Source: Pseudomonas capsici (GTDB taxonomy: Bacteria; Pseudomonadota; Gammaproteobacteria; Pseudomonadales; Pseudomonadaceae). From it: a stretch of 64,000 nt of DNA. A model generated the notes under the pieces. The model was not told where the DNA came from and ran no database searches. It worked only from the letters and a program-made list of their open reading frames with translations. This document shows positions 8,107 through 17,557 of this stretch, one piece after another. The first letter of the stretch is position 1; the number at the start of each line of letters is the position of its first letter. The translations under genes were made by a program, and so were the position numbers. The stretch spans positions 268,310 to 332,309 of the forward strand of contig NZ_JAFGZD010000007.1 in NCBI RefSeq assembly GCF_017165765.1, given 5' to 3'.

Positions 8107-8661
8107 ATGCCCATTCAGAATTCCCCGTACAAAGCATTTGCCACTCTGCTCAATACCAGTGGCCATCCGGTTTCCCCTGCCGAACTGCACGGCCTGTTGC
8201 TGGGGCGCAGTTGTGCCGGTGCCGGCTTCGATAGCGAAGGCTGGTTTGCCGATGCTTCCGTACTGCTCGAGACCGAGCCTGAGGACAATGTTCGTCAGGC
8301 ATTGATCGGTCTGCAGGAGATGGTCAAGGGCGAACTGACCAGCGACGACATGACCGTCGTGCTGTTGCTGCCCGGCGACGACGAGCCGCTGGCCGAGCGC
8401 GCTGCCGCACTGGGCCAATGGTGCCAGGGTTTCCTGTCGGGCTTTGGCCTGGCGGTCGGAGATGCGGTTCTGAGCATCGAAGCCACTGAAGTGCTGCAGG
8501 ATCTGGCGGCCATCGCCCAGGTACAGGATGCACTGGAAGAATCCGAGGACGGCGAAAGCGACTACATGGAAGTCATGGAGTACCTGCGTGTCGCGCCACT
8601 GCTGCTGTACACGGAGTGCAGCAAGGCCGTTGCGCCACAGCCCAAGCCTTCCCTGCACTGA
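8107..8661 (+). CDS. UPF0149/YgfB family protein
   Basis: A 184-residue acidic protein. YgfB-family features include [20 protein letters not shown] and the C-terminal [19 protein letters not shown]. The P. aeruginosa homologue, also just before pepP, has been described as a regulator affecting ampDh3 expression; whether this copy does the same is inference. Divergent from the zapA operon; 73 bases before pepP and likely co-transcribed with it. Confidence 0.9.
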   Translation: MPIQNSPYKAFATLLNTSGHPVSPAELHGLLLGRSCAGAGFDSEGWFADASVLLETEPEDNVRQALIGLQEMVKGELTSDDMTVVLLLPGDDEPLAERAAALGQWCQGFLSGFGLAVGDAVLSIEATEVLQDLAAIAQVQDALEESEDGESDYMEVMEYLRVAPLLLYTECSKAVAPQPKPSLH

Positions 8662-8734
8662 TTGTTCATCGCATGCCGGGTCAGGATTTCGACAGCCCTG
8701 ACCGGCTTGCTCAACCAGGGGACCCCGTCTGCCC

Positions 8735-10069
8735 ATGATCCATATCCCGAAGTCCGAATACGCCCGCCGACGCAAGGCCCTGATGGCCCAGATGGTGCCC
8801 AACAGCATCGCCATTCTTCCGGCTGCGGCTGTTGCGATTCGCAATCGTGATGTCGAGCATGTCTACCGGCAGGACAGTGACTTCCAGTACCTGAGCGGCT
8901 TTCCCGAGCCCGAGGCTGTGGTGGTGCTGATTCCGGGGCGCGAATATGGCGAGTACGTGCTGTTCTGCCGCGAGCGCAACCCGGAGCGAGAACTGTGGGA
9001 CGGGCTGCGTGCCGGTCAGGAAGGTGCCGTTCGGGATTACGGGGCCGACGATGCCTTCCCGATCAACGATATCGACGACATCCTGCCGGGCCTGATCGAA
9101 GGACGGGAGCGGGTGTACTCGGCCATGGGCAGCAACCCTGAATTCGACCGGCATCTGATGGAGTGGATCAATACGATTCGTTCCAAGGCTCATCTGGGGG
9201 CGCAACCGCCGAACGAGTTCGTTGCGCTGGATCATCTGCTTCACGATATGCGCCTGTATAAATCGGCAGCGGAAGTGAAGGTCATGCGCGAGGCTGCGCA
9301 GATTTCCGCTCGCGCCCACATCCGGGCGATGCAGGCCAGTCGTGCCGGGCTCCATGAATTCAGCCTGGAAGCCGAGCTGGATTACGAGTTTCGCAAGGGC
9401 GGGGCCAGAATGCCTGCCTACGGGTCCATCGTCGCTTCGGGCCGTAATGCCTGCATCCTGCACTATCAGCAGAACGACGCGCCGCTCAAGGATGGCGATC
9501 TGGTGTTGATCGATGCCGGTTGCGAGATTGATTGCTATGCCAGCGACATCACCCGCACCTTTCCGGTCAGCGGGAAATTCTCGGCAGAGCAGAAGGCGAT
9601 TTATGAGCTGGTGCTCAAGTCTCAGGAAGCGGCGTTTGCGGCCATCGGCCCCGGCAAGCACTGGAACCAGGCACACGAAGCGACGGTCAGGGTTATTACT
9701 GCCGGGCTGGTGGAGCTGGGCCTGTTGCAGGGCGATGTGGACGAGTTGATCGAGACCGAAGCGTACAAGCCGTTCTACATGCACCGCGCCGGGCACTGGC
9801 TGGGCATGGACGTGCATGATGTCGGCGAATACAAGGTCGGCGGCGAATGGCGGGTACTGGAGGTCGGCATGGCGCTGACCGTGGAACCGGGGATTTATGT
9901 CTCTCCCGACAATCAGAATGTCGCGAAGAAATGGCGAGGTATCGGTGTGCGAATCGAGGATGACGTAGTGGTGACCAGGAAAGGGTGCGAGATTCTTTCC
10001 GGTGACGTGCCCAAGACCGTCGCTGAAATCGAGGCCCTGATGGCCGCTGCACGGAATCAGGCCGCATGA
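8735..10069 (+). CDS. pepP: Xaa-Pro aminopeptidase P
   Basis: A 444-residue metallo-aminopeptidase that removes the N-terminal residue before proline. The N-terminal creatinase-like domain (residues 1-170) starts MIHIPKSEYARRRKALM. The pita-bread domain shows all five di-manganese ligands: IDAGCEIDCYASDITR (two Asp near 259 and 270), AGHWLGMDVHD (His near 352), VEPGIYV (Glu near 382) and RIEDD (Glu near 407). Its stop overlaps the ubiH start (ATGA), the conserved pepP-ubiH-ubiI operon. Confidence 0.96.
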   Translation: MIHIPKSEYARRRKALMAQMVPNSIAILPAAAVAIRNRDVEHVYRQDSDFQYLSGFPEPEAVVVLIPGREYGEYVLFCRERNPERELWDGLRAGQEGAVRDYGADDAFPINDIDDILPGLIEGRERVYSAMGSNPEFDRHLMEWINTIRSKAHLGAQPPNEFVALDHLLHDMRLYKSAAEVKVMREAAQISARAHIRAMQASRAGLHEFSLEAELDYEFRKGGARMPAYGSIVASGRNACILHYQQNDAPLKDGDLVLIDAGCEIDCYASDITRTFPVSGKFSAEQKAIYELVLKSQEAAFAAIGPGKHWNQAHEATVRVITAGLVELGLLQGDVDELIETEAYKPFYMHRAGHWLGMDVHDVGEYKVGGEWRVLEVGMALTVEPGIYVSPDNQNVAKKWRGIGVRIEDDVVVTRKGCEILSGDVPKTVAEIEALMAAARNQAA

Positions 10070-11253
10070 GCCGTTTCAATCTTGCAATCATCGGGGGTGG
10101 TCTGGTGGGAGCCAGCCTTGCTCTGGCCTTGCAGGCAGGTGCAAAGGCGCGAGGCTGGAAGATCGTACTGATCGAACCTTTTGCACCGGGCGACAGTTAT
10201 CAGCCCAGCTACGATGCTCGCTCTTCGGCGCTGTCGTTCGGAGCGCGGCGCATTTATGAGCGTCTTGGCCTGTGGCAGCAGATCACCCGGCGTGCCGAGC
10301 CCATCCTGCAGATTCAGGTGTCTGATCGCGGGCGCTTCGGTGCGACCCGTCTTGCCGCCATGGAAGAAGGTGTTCCTGCGCTGGGTTATGTGGTGGAAAA
10401 CGCCTGGCTCGGTCAATGCCTGTGGGCGGGGCTGGATCGCGAGGTCGTGACATGGCGCGTGCCCGCTGAGGTCAGGCACATGCAGGTATTGGCCGATGGC
10501 TATCGACTGACCCTCAATGACGAAACCGAACTGGAGTGCGATCTGGCGGTGCTGGCCGATGGTGGCCGCTCCAGCCTGCGCGAGCAGTTAGGCATTGCGG
10601 TACGCGAGCGTACTTACGATCAGAGCGCCTTGATCGCCAATATCACCCCGAGCGAAGCCCATTGCGGGCAGGCGTTCGAGCGCTTCACCGATGACGGCCC
10701 CATGGCTCTGCTGCCCTTGCCGGAAAACCGCTGTGCGCTGGTCTGGACCCGCAAGGGCAATGACACCCAGCGGCTTGCAGCGCTGGATGACCGCAGCTTC
10801 CTCAGCGAACTGCAGAATGTATTCGGTTACCGCCTTGGCACCTTGCGTCAGGTCGGTACGCGCCATGTGTATCCGCTTTCTCTGGTGGAAGCCGAAGAAC
10901 AGGTTCGCTCGCATCTGGTTGTGCTGGGCAATGCCGCTCACAGCCTGCATCCGATTGCCGGTCAGGGTTTCAACCTGTCGCTGCGTGATGCCGATGCCCT
11001 GGCTGAAGCCCTGCTGGAAAGCGACAAGTCACCGGGTGATCTGACGACCCTGCTGGCCTATCGCGAAAGGCAGCGCCTCGATCAACAGATGACCGTGGGC
11101 TTTTCCGACAAGGTCACCCGGCTGTTCGGCAGTACGCAGCCGGTGATCACGGCAGGCCGTAACCTCGGATTGCTGGGGCTGGACCTGCTGCCACCGGCCA
11201 AACGCTGGTTTGCCCGCCAGGCCATGGGCCTGGGGACTCGATCCGATGTGTGA
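10066..11253 (+). CDS. ubiH: 2-octaprenyl-6-methoxyphenyl hydroxylase UbiH
   Basis: A 395-residue FAD-dependent monooxygenase of aerobic ubiquinone synthesis. It has the ADP-binding IIGGGLVGASLAL at the N terminus, DLAVLADGGRS (the DG motif) in the middle and NAAHSLHPIAGQGFNLSLRD (the GD/ribityl-binding motif with Asn in place of the usual Asp) near residue 287. It overlaps pepP by four bases and is followed by the paralogous ubiI-type gene. Confidence 0.93.
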   Translation: MSRFNLAIIGGGLVGASLALALQAGAKARGWKIVLIEPFAPGDSYQPSYDARSSALSFGARRIYERLGLWQQITRRAEPILQIQVSDRGRFGATRLAAMEEGVPALGYVVENAWLGQCLWAGLDREVVTWRVPAEVRHMQVLADGYRLTLNDETELECDLAVLADGGRSSLREQLGIAVRERTYDQSALIANITPSEAHCGQAFERFTDDGPMALLPLPENRCALVWTRKGNDTQRLAALDDRSFLSELQNVFGYRLGTLRQVGTRHVYPLSLVEAEEQVRSHLVVLGNAAHSLHPIAGQGFNLSLRDADALAEALLESDKSPGDLTTLLAYRERQRLDQQMTVGFSDKVTRLFGSTQPVITAGRNLGLLGLDLLPPAKRWFARQAMGLGTRSDV

Positions 11254-11304
11254 CCCACGAACTTTTAGAACACGGCTTTGGCCGCAAGCGAGAACGATCT
11301 AAGC

Positions 11305-12525
11305 ATGGAAACCCGCGCAGATGTGCTGATTGTCGGAGCCGGAATGGTCGGCAGCGCCCTTGCATTGGCCCTGCAAGGCAGTGGCCTGGATGTGGTCGTG
11401 GTCGATGGCGGCCCGCTGAGCGTCAAACCCTTCGACCCGCAATCGTCCTTCGAGCCCCGCGTCAGTGCCCTGTCGGCGGCCAGCCAACGGATTCTGCAAC
11501 GCCTTGATGTCTGGGAAGGCATCGCCGCCCGTCGCGCCAGCCCTTATGGGCAGATGCATGTGTGGGATGGCAGCGGTACCGGCGAAATCCATTTCTCTGC
11601 ATCCAGCGTGCATGCCGAAGTGCTGGGCCATATCGTCGAAAACCGCGTGGTGCAGGATGCCTTGCTGGAACGGCTGCACGACAGCGATATCGGCTTGCTG
11701 GGCAATGCCCGTCTGGAGCACATGCGCCACTCCGGCGATGACTGGCTGCTGACCCTGGCCGACGGTCGTCAGTTGCGTGCGCCGCTGGTCATTGCGGCCG
11801 ATGGTGCCAATTCGGCGGTGCGCCGCCTGACAGGCACGCCGACCCGGGAATGGGATTATCTGCATCACGCCATTGTCACCAGCGTGCGCACCGCAGACTC
11901 ACATCGCAGAACGGCCTGGCAGCGTTTTACCGACGATGGTCCGCTGGCGTTCCTGCCGCTGGAGCGTGAAGGCGAGCACTGGTGCTCCATCGTCTGGTCG
12001 GTGACTCCGCTTGAGGCCGAGCGCCTGATGGCGCTGGATGACGAAGCCTTCTGTCGCGAGCTGGAGCGGGCTTTCGAGGACCGCCTGGGAACGGTGCTGG
12101 CCGCCGACCCGCGAGTGTGTGTGCCGTTGCGTCAGCGTCATGCCAAACGTTATGTCGCGCCGGGGCTGGCGCTGATTGGCGATGCTGCCCACACCATTCA
12201 CCCGCTGGCCGGGCAGGGCGTGAACCTGGGCTTCCTGGATGCTGCGGTGCTGGCCGAAGTGCTGTTGCATGCTGCCGAGCGTGGCGAGCGTCTGGCCGAT
12301 GTTCGGGTGCTGGGCCGTTACGAGCGCCGTCGCATGCCACACAACCTGGCCCTGATGGCGGCCATGGAAGGTTTCGAGCGCCTGTTCCAGGCTAACCCGC
12401 TGCCGCTGCGCTGGCTGCGCAACACCGGCCTGAAGATGGTCAACCAGATGCCGGAAGCCAAGGCCATGTTTGTGCGTGAAGCGCTGGGCTTGTCAGGAGA
12501 GCTGCCGGAGCTTGCCCGCCTGTAG
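11305..12525 (+). CDS. ubiI: UbiI/VisC-type FAD monooxygenase (ubiquinone C5 hydroxylase)
   Basis: A 406-residue paralogue of UbiH. Motifs: VLIVGAGMVGSALALAL for FAD ADP binding, APLVIAADGANSAVR for the DG motif, and ALIGDAAHTIHPLAGQGVN for the ribityl site. It belongs with the UbiI/VisC group, which hydroxylates C5 of the ubiquinone ring. The start was placed at METRADVLIVGAG (11305) because the frame before it uses only a TTG and the motif begins immediately. Third gene of the pepP operon, 51 bases after ubiH. Confidence 0.9.
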   Translation: METRADVLIVGAGMVGSALALALQGSGLDVVVVDGGPLSVKPFDPQSSFEPRVSALSAASQRILQRLDVWEGIAARRASPYGQMHVWDGSGTGEIHFSASSVHAEVLGHIVENRVVQDALLERLHDSDIGLLGNARLEHMRHSGDDWLLTLADGRQLRAPLVIAADGANSAVRRLTGTPTREWDYLHHAIVTSVRTADSHRRTAWQRFTDDGPLAFLPLEREGEHWCSIVWSVTPLEAERLMALDDEAFCRELERAFEDRLGTVLAADPRVCVPLRQRHAKRYVAPGLALIGDAAHTIHPLAGQGVNLGFLDAAVLAEVLLHAAERGERLADVRVLGRYERRRMPHNLALMAAMEGFERLFQANPLPLRWLRNTGLKMVNQMPEAKAMFVREALGLSGELPELARL

Positions 12526-12659
12526 GAGCAAGTGCTGTCAGGCCAGTTCGATTGCGGGAGGCAGCTTGCTGGCGACGCCTTCCGCATCATTGGCAGCCAT
12601 CCGCCATATGGCGTTGAAACATTCGGTAACGCCTCGGGTGGCTGTTCGATTGTGATCGA

Positions 12660-12680
12660 AAATGGGATTAACTACCATTT
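12660..12680. promoter_or_regulatory. Inverted repeat upstream of the iron transporter
   Basis: AAATGG, nine bases, CCATTT: a perfect 6+6 inverted repeat 31 bases before the fbpA-type start. Position fits an operator for iron control, but the match to the Fur consensus is poor, so the regulator is unknown. Confidence 0.35.
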
Positions 12681-12710
12681 CGCCTCATTTTTCGAACGCG
12701 AGAGACTCCC

Positions 12711-13712
12711 ATGCAGGCTAGCAAGCGTCTTCTGGCTGCTTTGACACTGACAGTACTCGGCAGTACTGCCCAGGCCGCTGACGAGGTCGTGGTGTATTCA
12801 TCGCGTATCGATGAACTGATCAAGCCGGTCTTCGATGCCTACACGGCCAAGACCGGGGTGAAGATCAAGTTCATCACCGACAAGGAAGCTCCGCTGATGC
12901 AGCGCATCAAGGCCGAAGGCGAAAACGCCACGGCTGACCTGCTGCTGACCGTCGATGCCGGTAACCTGTGGCAGGCCGAGCAGATGGGTATTCTGCAGCC
13001 GTTCACCTCGCCGGTGATCGATGCCAATATCCCGTCCCAATACCGTTCCTCCAGCCATGCCTGGACCGGCCTGAGCCTGCGTGCGCGCACCATCGCCTAC
13101 TCGACGGATCGCGTTAAGTCTGCCGAGCTGAGCACCTACGAAGCCCTGGCAGACAAAAACTGGGAAGGGCGTCTGTGCCTGCGCACCGCCAAGAAGGTCT
13201 ACAACCAGTCCCTGACAGCGACCCTGATCGAAACCCATGGTGCCGAAGCGTCCGAGAAGATTCTCAAGGGCTGGGTCAATAACCTGTCCACCGATGTGTT
13301 CTCCGATGACATTGCGGTGCTTGAGGCCATCGATGCCGGACAATGCGACGTCGGCATCGTCAACACCTATTACTATGGCCGCCTGCACAAGGAAAACCCC
13401 GACCTGGCAGTGAAGCTGTTCTGGCCGAACCAGTCGGATCGTGGTGTACACGTCAACCTGTCGGGTATTGGCCTGACCAAATACGCACCACACCCCGAGG
13501 CCGCCAAGGCGCTGGTGGAGTGGATGACAGGGCCAGAGGCGCAAGCCATCTTCTCTGGCACCAACCAGGAGTTCCCGGCCAATCCGAAAGTCGCGCCATC
13601 GGCAGAAGTCGCCAGTTGGGGCGCGTTCAAGGCTGACACCATTCCTGTCGAAGTGGCGGGCAAGCGTCAGGCCGAAGCGATTCGCATGATGGATCGTGCT
13701 GGCTGGAATTGA
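12711..13712 (+). CDS. Periplasmic Fe(3+)-binding protein of an ABC transporter
   Basis: A 333-residue FbpA/AfuA-type solute-binding protein. A signal peptide (residues 1-22, ending STAQA before [10 protein letters not shown]) directs it to the periplasm. [20 protein letters not shown] opens the first lobe as in bacterial transferrins, and the NTYYYGRL stretch near residue 222 supplies the paired tyrosines that ligate ferric iron. The permease gene follows after a REP pair. No dedicated ATPase gene is next to it in this window, so one must be supplied from elsewhere. ATG 12711 is preceded by GAGAGACTCCC. Confidence 0.92.
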   Translation: MQASKRLLAALTLTVLGSTAQAADEVVVYSSRIDELIKPVFDAYTAKTGVKIKFITDKEAPLMQRIKAEGENATADLLLTVDAGNLWQAEQMGILQPFTSPVIDANIPSQYRSSSHAWTGLSLRARTIAYSTDRVKSAELSTYEALADKNWEGRLCLRTAKKVYNQSLTATLIETHGAEASEKILKGWVNNLSTDVFSDDIAVLEAIDAGQCDVGIVNTYYYGRLHKENPDLAVKLFWPNQSDRGVHVNLSGIGLTKYAPHPEAAKALVEWMTGPEAQAIFSGTNQEFPANPKVAPSAEVASWGAFKADTIPVEVAGKRQAEAIRMMDRAGWN

Positions 13713-13730
13713 TTTAATACCGCCACGCCC

Positions 13731-13821
13731 CGTAGGAGCGAATTCATTCGCGAAAGCAGCCCGCCAGACACTGATGATGTCGAGGCCCAAACTGCTTCGC
13801 GGATAAATCCGCTCCTACACG
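13731..13821. repeat. Paired REP elements (BIME-like)
   Basis: GTAGGAGCGAATTCATTCGCGAA on the left and TTCGCGGATAAATCCGCTCCTAC on the right are inverted copies of the Pseudomonas REP separated by about 45 bases. They sit between the binding protein and permease genes, where they could trim expression of the distal gene. Confidence 0.8.
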
Positions 13822-13847
13822 TTTCCTCATGATTTCCGAGATATCCC

Positions 13848-15464
13848 TTGGCCCATCCCGTCCAACGTCGCTGGTATCCCCTGGTTTTTGCCATCGCCGC
13901 TCTGGTGCTGTTGCCGCTGAGCGTGTTGCTGCTGTCCTGGGAGAGCATCGACCGGGAGATCTGGTCCCATCTGCTGGAAACCCAGATGGTTCGCCTGTTG
14001 AGCAACACGCTGATTCTGGTGCTGGGAGTGGGCATCGGTGTCACGCTGCTGGGCGTCAGTCTGGCGTGGCTGACCAGCCTCTGCGAGTTTCCCGGCAGGC
14101 GCTGGCTGGACTGGGCCTTGATGCTGCCCTTCGCGATTCCGGCGTATGTGCTCGCCTTTGTCTTTGTCGGCCTGCTGGACTTCTCCGGCCCCGTTCAGAC
14201 CCTGATGCGGGAATGGTTCGGCAACGGCCTGCGACTGCCCCGCGTGCGCTCCACGGGCGGGGTGATCATCGTTCTGGTGCTGGTGTTCTATCCCTACGTC
14301 TATCTGTTGGCACGCACGGCGTTTCTGGCGCAGGGCAAAGGCCTGATGGAAGCGGCCCGGGTGCTGGGGCAGTCGCCGTTGCAGGCTTTCTGGCGGGTGG
14401 CGCTGCCCATGGCGCGCCCGGCCATCGGTGCCGGTGTGGCACTGGCCTTGATGGAAACCCTGGCGGATTTCGGCGCGGTGTCGGTATTCAACTTCGATAC
14501 GTTCACTACGGCCATTTACAAGACCTGGTACGGCTTCTTCAGCCTTTCCAGTGCCGCGCAACTGGCGAGCCTGCTGCTGTTGGCCGTCATGCTGGTGCTC
14601 TATGGCGAGCGCCGTGCGCGGGGCGCCAGTCGGGCGACCAACGAGCGGCCACGAGGCAAGGCGCTCTATCATCTGCGGGGCATGAAAGCGCTGGCGGCCA
14701 GTGGCTGGTGCGGGCTGGTGTTCATCTGCGCCTTTGCCGTGCCCATGCTGCAGTTGATCGTCTGGGTCTGGCAGCGTGGGCGTTTCGATCTGGATGAGCG
14801 TTATACCGGTCTGATCCTGCATACGCTCTATCTGGGTGGCATTGCTGCGTTCATCACCGTTTGCGTGGCGCTGATTCTGGCTTTTGCCCGACGCATGGCG
14901 CCCACTCCAGCGATTCGCTCCGGCGTGAGTCTGGCCAATCTCGGCTATGCACTGCCCGGTTCGGTGCTGGCCGTTTCGATCATGCTGGCCTTCAGTTATC
15001 TGGACCGACAACTGGTGATCCCGCTCTCCGGCTGGCTGGGTGGCGCTGGCAAACCCTTGCTGCTGGGCAGCCTGTCGGCTCTGGTGCTGGCCTATCTGGT
15101 GCGCTTCATTGCGGTGGCCTATGGACCGCTTGAAAACAGCCTGTCGCGGATTCGTCCTTCGCTGCCGGAGGCTGCCCGCAGCCTTGGGGTCAGTGGGCCA
15201 AAGTTGTTTTTCAAAGTGTATCTGCCACTGCTGGTGCCGGGGGCCTTGAGCGCGGCATTGCTGGTCTTCGTCGACGTGCTCAAGGAGATGCCCGCCACCT
15301 TGCTCATGCGTCCGTTTGGCTGGGATACCCTTGCGGTGCGCATCTTCGAGATGACCAGCGAGGGGGAATGGGCGCGTGCAGCCTTGCCCGCCTTGACGCT
15401 GGTACTGGTCGGGCTGTTGCCCGTGATCGGGTTGATCCGGCGCTCGGCGCGTCAGATTGGTTAG
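13848..15464 (+). CDS. Iron ABC transporter permease (FbpB type)
   Basis: A 538-residue inner-membrane protein with about 12 transmembrane helices, a fused double permease. Each half carries an EAA loop: LMEAARVLGQSPLQAFWRV (about residue 165) and LPEAARSLGVSGPKLFFKV (about residue 440), which contact the ATPase. The reading frame opens with TTG at 13848 (LAHPVQRRWYP), with GAG nine bases before it; no ATG lies in frame nearby, so TTG is the likely start. It works with the upstream ferric-binding protein. Confidence 0.9.
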   Translation: MAHPVQRRWYPLVFAIAALVLLPLSVLLLSWESIDREIWSHLLETQMVRLLSNTLILVLGVGIGVTLLGVSLAWLTSLCEFPGRRWLDWALMLPFAIPAYVLAFVFVGLLDFSGPVQTLMREWFGNGLRLPRVRSTGGVIIVLVLVFYPYVYLLARTAFLAQGKGLMEAARVLGQSPLQAFWRVALPMARPAIGAGVALALMETLADFGAVSVFNFDTFTTAIYKTWYGFFSLSSAAQLASLLLLAVMLVLYGERRARGASRATNERPRGKALYHLRGMKALAASGWCGLVFICAFAVPMLQLIVWVWQRGRFDLDERYTGLILHTLYLGGIAAFITVCVALILAFARRMAPTPAIRSGVSLANLGYALPGSVLAVSIMLAFSYLDRQLVIPLSGWLGGAGKPLLLGSLSALVLAYLVRFIAVAYGPLENSLSRIRPSLPEAARSLGVSGPKLFFKVYLPLLVPGALSAALLVFVDVLKEMPATLLMRPFGWDTLAVRIFEMTSEGEWARAALPALTLVLVGLLPVIGLIRRSARQIG

Positions 15465-15480
15465 TCACTCCCCATACGGC

Positions 15481-15516
15481 TACAATGCGCCGCAATCGGT
15501 GCGGTCTGTCAGACCG
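15481..15516 (+). promoter_or_regulatory. Candidate gcvT promoter with downstream palindrome
   Basis: TACAAT at 15481-15486 makes a good -10 box, with TTGGTT 18 bases upstream as a weak -35. Sixteen bases after it lies CGGTCTGTCAGACCG (15502-15516), a perfect 7+1+7 palindrome near the expected transcript start. It could be an operator or a leader hairpin. No glycine riboswitch aptamer is recognisable here. Confidence 0.4.
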
Positions 15517-15611
15517 TTCGGCATGCTGTCATTTGCTGCAAACCTCTAGCCACGAGGGGCTGCCTTTGATCTGCCGGTCCGCACCTTCGCCACGCCCGGA
15601 AGGAGAAACCC

Positions 15612-16694
15612 ATGGGACAGCGTACCCCACTCTTTGACCTGCACCTCGCGCTTGGCGCGAAGATGGTCGATTTTGGTGGCTGGGACATGCCGTTGCATTA
15701 CGGATCGCAAGTCGAGGAGCACCATCAGGTGCGCCGCGATTGCGGAGTGTTCGATGTCTCTCACATGCATGTGATTGATGTCATGGGCAGTCAGGCAAAG
15801 GCCTGGTTGCGTTACCTGCTGGCCAACGATGTGGAACGGCTTAAAAGTCCGGGACGTGCGTTGTACAGCGCCATGCTCGATACCCGTGGCGGTATCGTCG
15901 ACGACATGATTGTCTACCTCACCGCCAGCGGTTATCGCCTGGTGGTCAATGCGGCAACCGGTGCCAAGGATCTGGCCTGGATGCAATCGCACCTCACCGG
16001 TTTCGATGTGCAACTGGTCGAGCGCACCGGGCTGGCCATGCTGGCAATTCAAGGTCCACGGGCCAGAAGCCGGATTGCCGAGCTGGTGTCCAGCGCGCGG
16101 GCCGAAACCATTCATCAGCTCAAGCCTTTTGAAGCCCATGATGACGGCGACTGGTTCATTGCCCGTACCGGTTATACCGGCGAGGACGGCCTGGAAATCA
16201 TCCTGCCAGCCGAACAGGCTCCCGGCTTTTTCAACGATCTGGTCGGCGCGGGCATTTCCCCTATCGGTCTGGGGGCGCGAGATACATTGCGTCTTGAGGC
16301 CGGCATGAATCTGTATGGCCAGGACATCGACGAAAACGCCTCGCCGCTGGTTTCGAACATGGGCTGGACCATTGCCTGGGAACCGGCAGAGCGTGATTTC
16401 ATCGGTCGCGATGCACTGGAAAGCGAGCGTGCCGCAGGCGTCGCCTCGAAACTGGTGGGACTGGTGCTTGAGGAGCGCGGCGTGTTGCGGGCGCGTCAGG
16501 TCGTGCGTATCGCAGAAATTGGCGAAGGAGAGATCACCAGTGGTAGTTTCTCTCCTACGCTAAGCAAGTCGATTGCCCTGGCACGTGTTCCGATGGCAAC
16601 TGGCGACCGGGCCGAAGTCGAAATCCGCGGCAAATGGTATCCGGTGCGTGTAGTGCAGCCAGCGTTTGTACGTCATGGCAAAACCCTGATCTAA
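15612..16694 (+). CDS. gcvT: Aminomethyltransferase (glycine cleavage T protein)
   Basis: A 360-residue enzyme that releases ammonia from the aminomethyl-lipoyl group on H protein and passes the methylene to tetrahydrofolate. Typical features are [13 protein letters not shown] at the N terminus, [25 protein letters not shown] and [20 protein letters not shown], including the catalytic Asp region. GGAAGGAG precedes the ATG. gcvH follows after 45 bases. The usual third gene gcvP is not adjacent here. Confidence 0.94.
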   Translation: MGQRTPLFDLHLALGAKMVDFGGWDMPLHYGSQVEEHHQVRRDCGVFDVSHMHVIDVMGSQAKAWLRYLLANDVERLKSPGRALYSAMLDTRGGIVDDMIVYLTASGYRLVVNAATGAKDLAWMQSHLTGFDVQLVERTGLAMLAIQGPRARSRIAELVSSARAETIHQLKPFEAHDDGDWFIARTGYTGEDGLEIILPAEQAPGFFNDLVGAGISPIGLGARDTLRLEAGMNLYGQDIDENASPLVSNMGWTIAWEPAERDFIGRDALESERAAGVASKLVGLVLEERGVLRARQVVRIAEIGEGEITSGSFSPTLSKSIALARVPMATGDRAEVEIRGKWYPVRVVQPAFVRHGKTLI

Positions 16695-16739
16695 CCTATC
16701 TGGCGGGTTTTCCGCTGACTCGATGTAGAGGATGACTAA

Positions 16740-17126
16740 ATGAGCAATATTCCCGCCGAACTGCGTTTCGCCGAAAGCCACGAATGGGCGCGCCTGGAGT
16801 CCGACGGTACGGTAACTGTGGGTATCTCCGATCATGCTCAGGAAGCGCTGGGCGATGTGGTATTCGTCGAGCTGCCGGAAATGGGCAAGGTTTTCGCCGC
16901 CACTGAAGCTGCTGGTGTGGTCGAGTCGGTCAAGGCTGCTTCCGATATCTACTCGCCTGTCTCGGGCGAAGTCATCGCGGTCAACGAAGAATTGGCCGAT
17001 GCTCCGGAATTGCTGAACAGCACTCCTTACGAAGCCTGGATCTTCAAACTCCAGCCAGGCAATGCCACAGCCGATCTGGCAAAACTGCTGGATGCCGAGG
17101 GTTACAGAAACTCCATCGGCGAGTGA
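16740..17126 (+). CDS. gcvH: Glycine cleavage system H protein
   Basis: A 128-residue lipoyl carrier protein. The lipoylation site Lys is in [14 protein letters not shown] (about residue 65). The start ATG (16740) is preceded by AGAGGATGACTAA. Length is normal for GcvH (about 128). Operon partner of gcvT; the operon ends at a strong hairpin terminator ten bases after the stop. Confidence 0.95.
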   Translation: MSNIPAELRFAESHEWARLESDGTVTVGISDHAQEALGDVVFVELPEMGKVFAATEAAGVVESVKAASDIYSPVSGEVIAVNEELADAPELLNSTPYEAWIFKLQPGNATADLAKLLDAEGYRNSIGE

Positions 17127-17135
17127 TCCCGAGGC

Positions 17136-17167
17136 AAAAAAATGCCGCTCGTATGAGCGGCATTTTT
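17136..17167. terminator. Bidirectional Rho-independent terminator
   Basis: AAAAAAATGCCGCTC, loop GTAT, GAGCGGCATTTTT. The perfect stem has A-run and T-run on both sides, so it ends gcvTH on the plus strand and the DUF2388 gene on the minus strand. Confidence 0.92.
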
Positions 17168-17178
17168 CATGGGGCCGA

Positions 17179-17499
17179 TTACTGGTTTTCGGCGACCAGA
17201 TTCTTGGCCAGGATCGCGTTGGCCAGTTCCATGTCCGTTGCATTCAGGCCTGGGTTGTCTTTGCGAACCTGCTGGATAGCGGCTTCCAGGAATGGACCAC
17301 GGATGCCGCCATCGCTGGCGACGAAGCTGCCGGCGTCATCCTGTGCAGCGACGATCAGCTTGTGATCCTTGAAGGTCAGGTAAGTCGAACCGGTGGTCGC
17401 ACCGGAAGAAATCACATTACGCCAGAAACCGTCGGCCATCGCTGAACCGACCGGAAGTGACAGTAAGGCACATGTGATGACTGCATGTTTGAGGCGCAT
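17179..17499 (-). CDS. DUF2388 family exported protein
   Basis: A 106-residue protein beginning MRLKHAVITCALL, with a cleavable signal peptide ending near SAMADG. The mature part contains SSGATTGSTYLTFKDHKL and ASDGGIRGPFLEAA, as in the pseudomonad DUF2388 family of small periplasmic proteins of unknown role. The start at 17499 has CGGAGTAA before it; the longer frame upstream is not supported. Ends at the shared terminator. Confidence 0.85.
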   Translation of the reverse strand: MRLKHAVITCALLSLPVGSAMADGFWRNVISSGATTGSTYLTFKDHKLIVAAQDDAGSFVASDGGIRGPFLEAAIQQVRKDNPGLNATDMELANAILAKNLVAENQ

Positions 17500-17557
17500 G
17501 GTGTTACTCCGACTGTGGTTGTTCTGAGAGGTTGGATAGCCGGAGCGGTGGTTGAGT

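Noticed and set aside
8711..9817. 368-codon open frame antisense to pepP
   Set aside because: pepP has all metal ligands; the antisense frame lacks a ribosome site and domains.
12660..12680. Fur box in front of the ferric-binding protein gene
   Set aside because: The inverted repeat is real but does not match the Fur consensus well enough to name it.
15465..15611. Glycine riboswitch before gcvT
   Set aside because: The conserved aptamer core sequences are not present.
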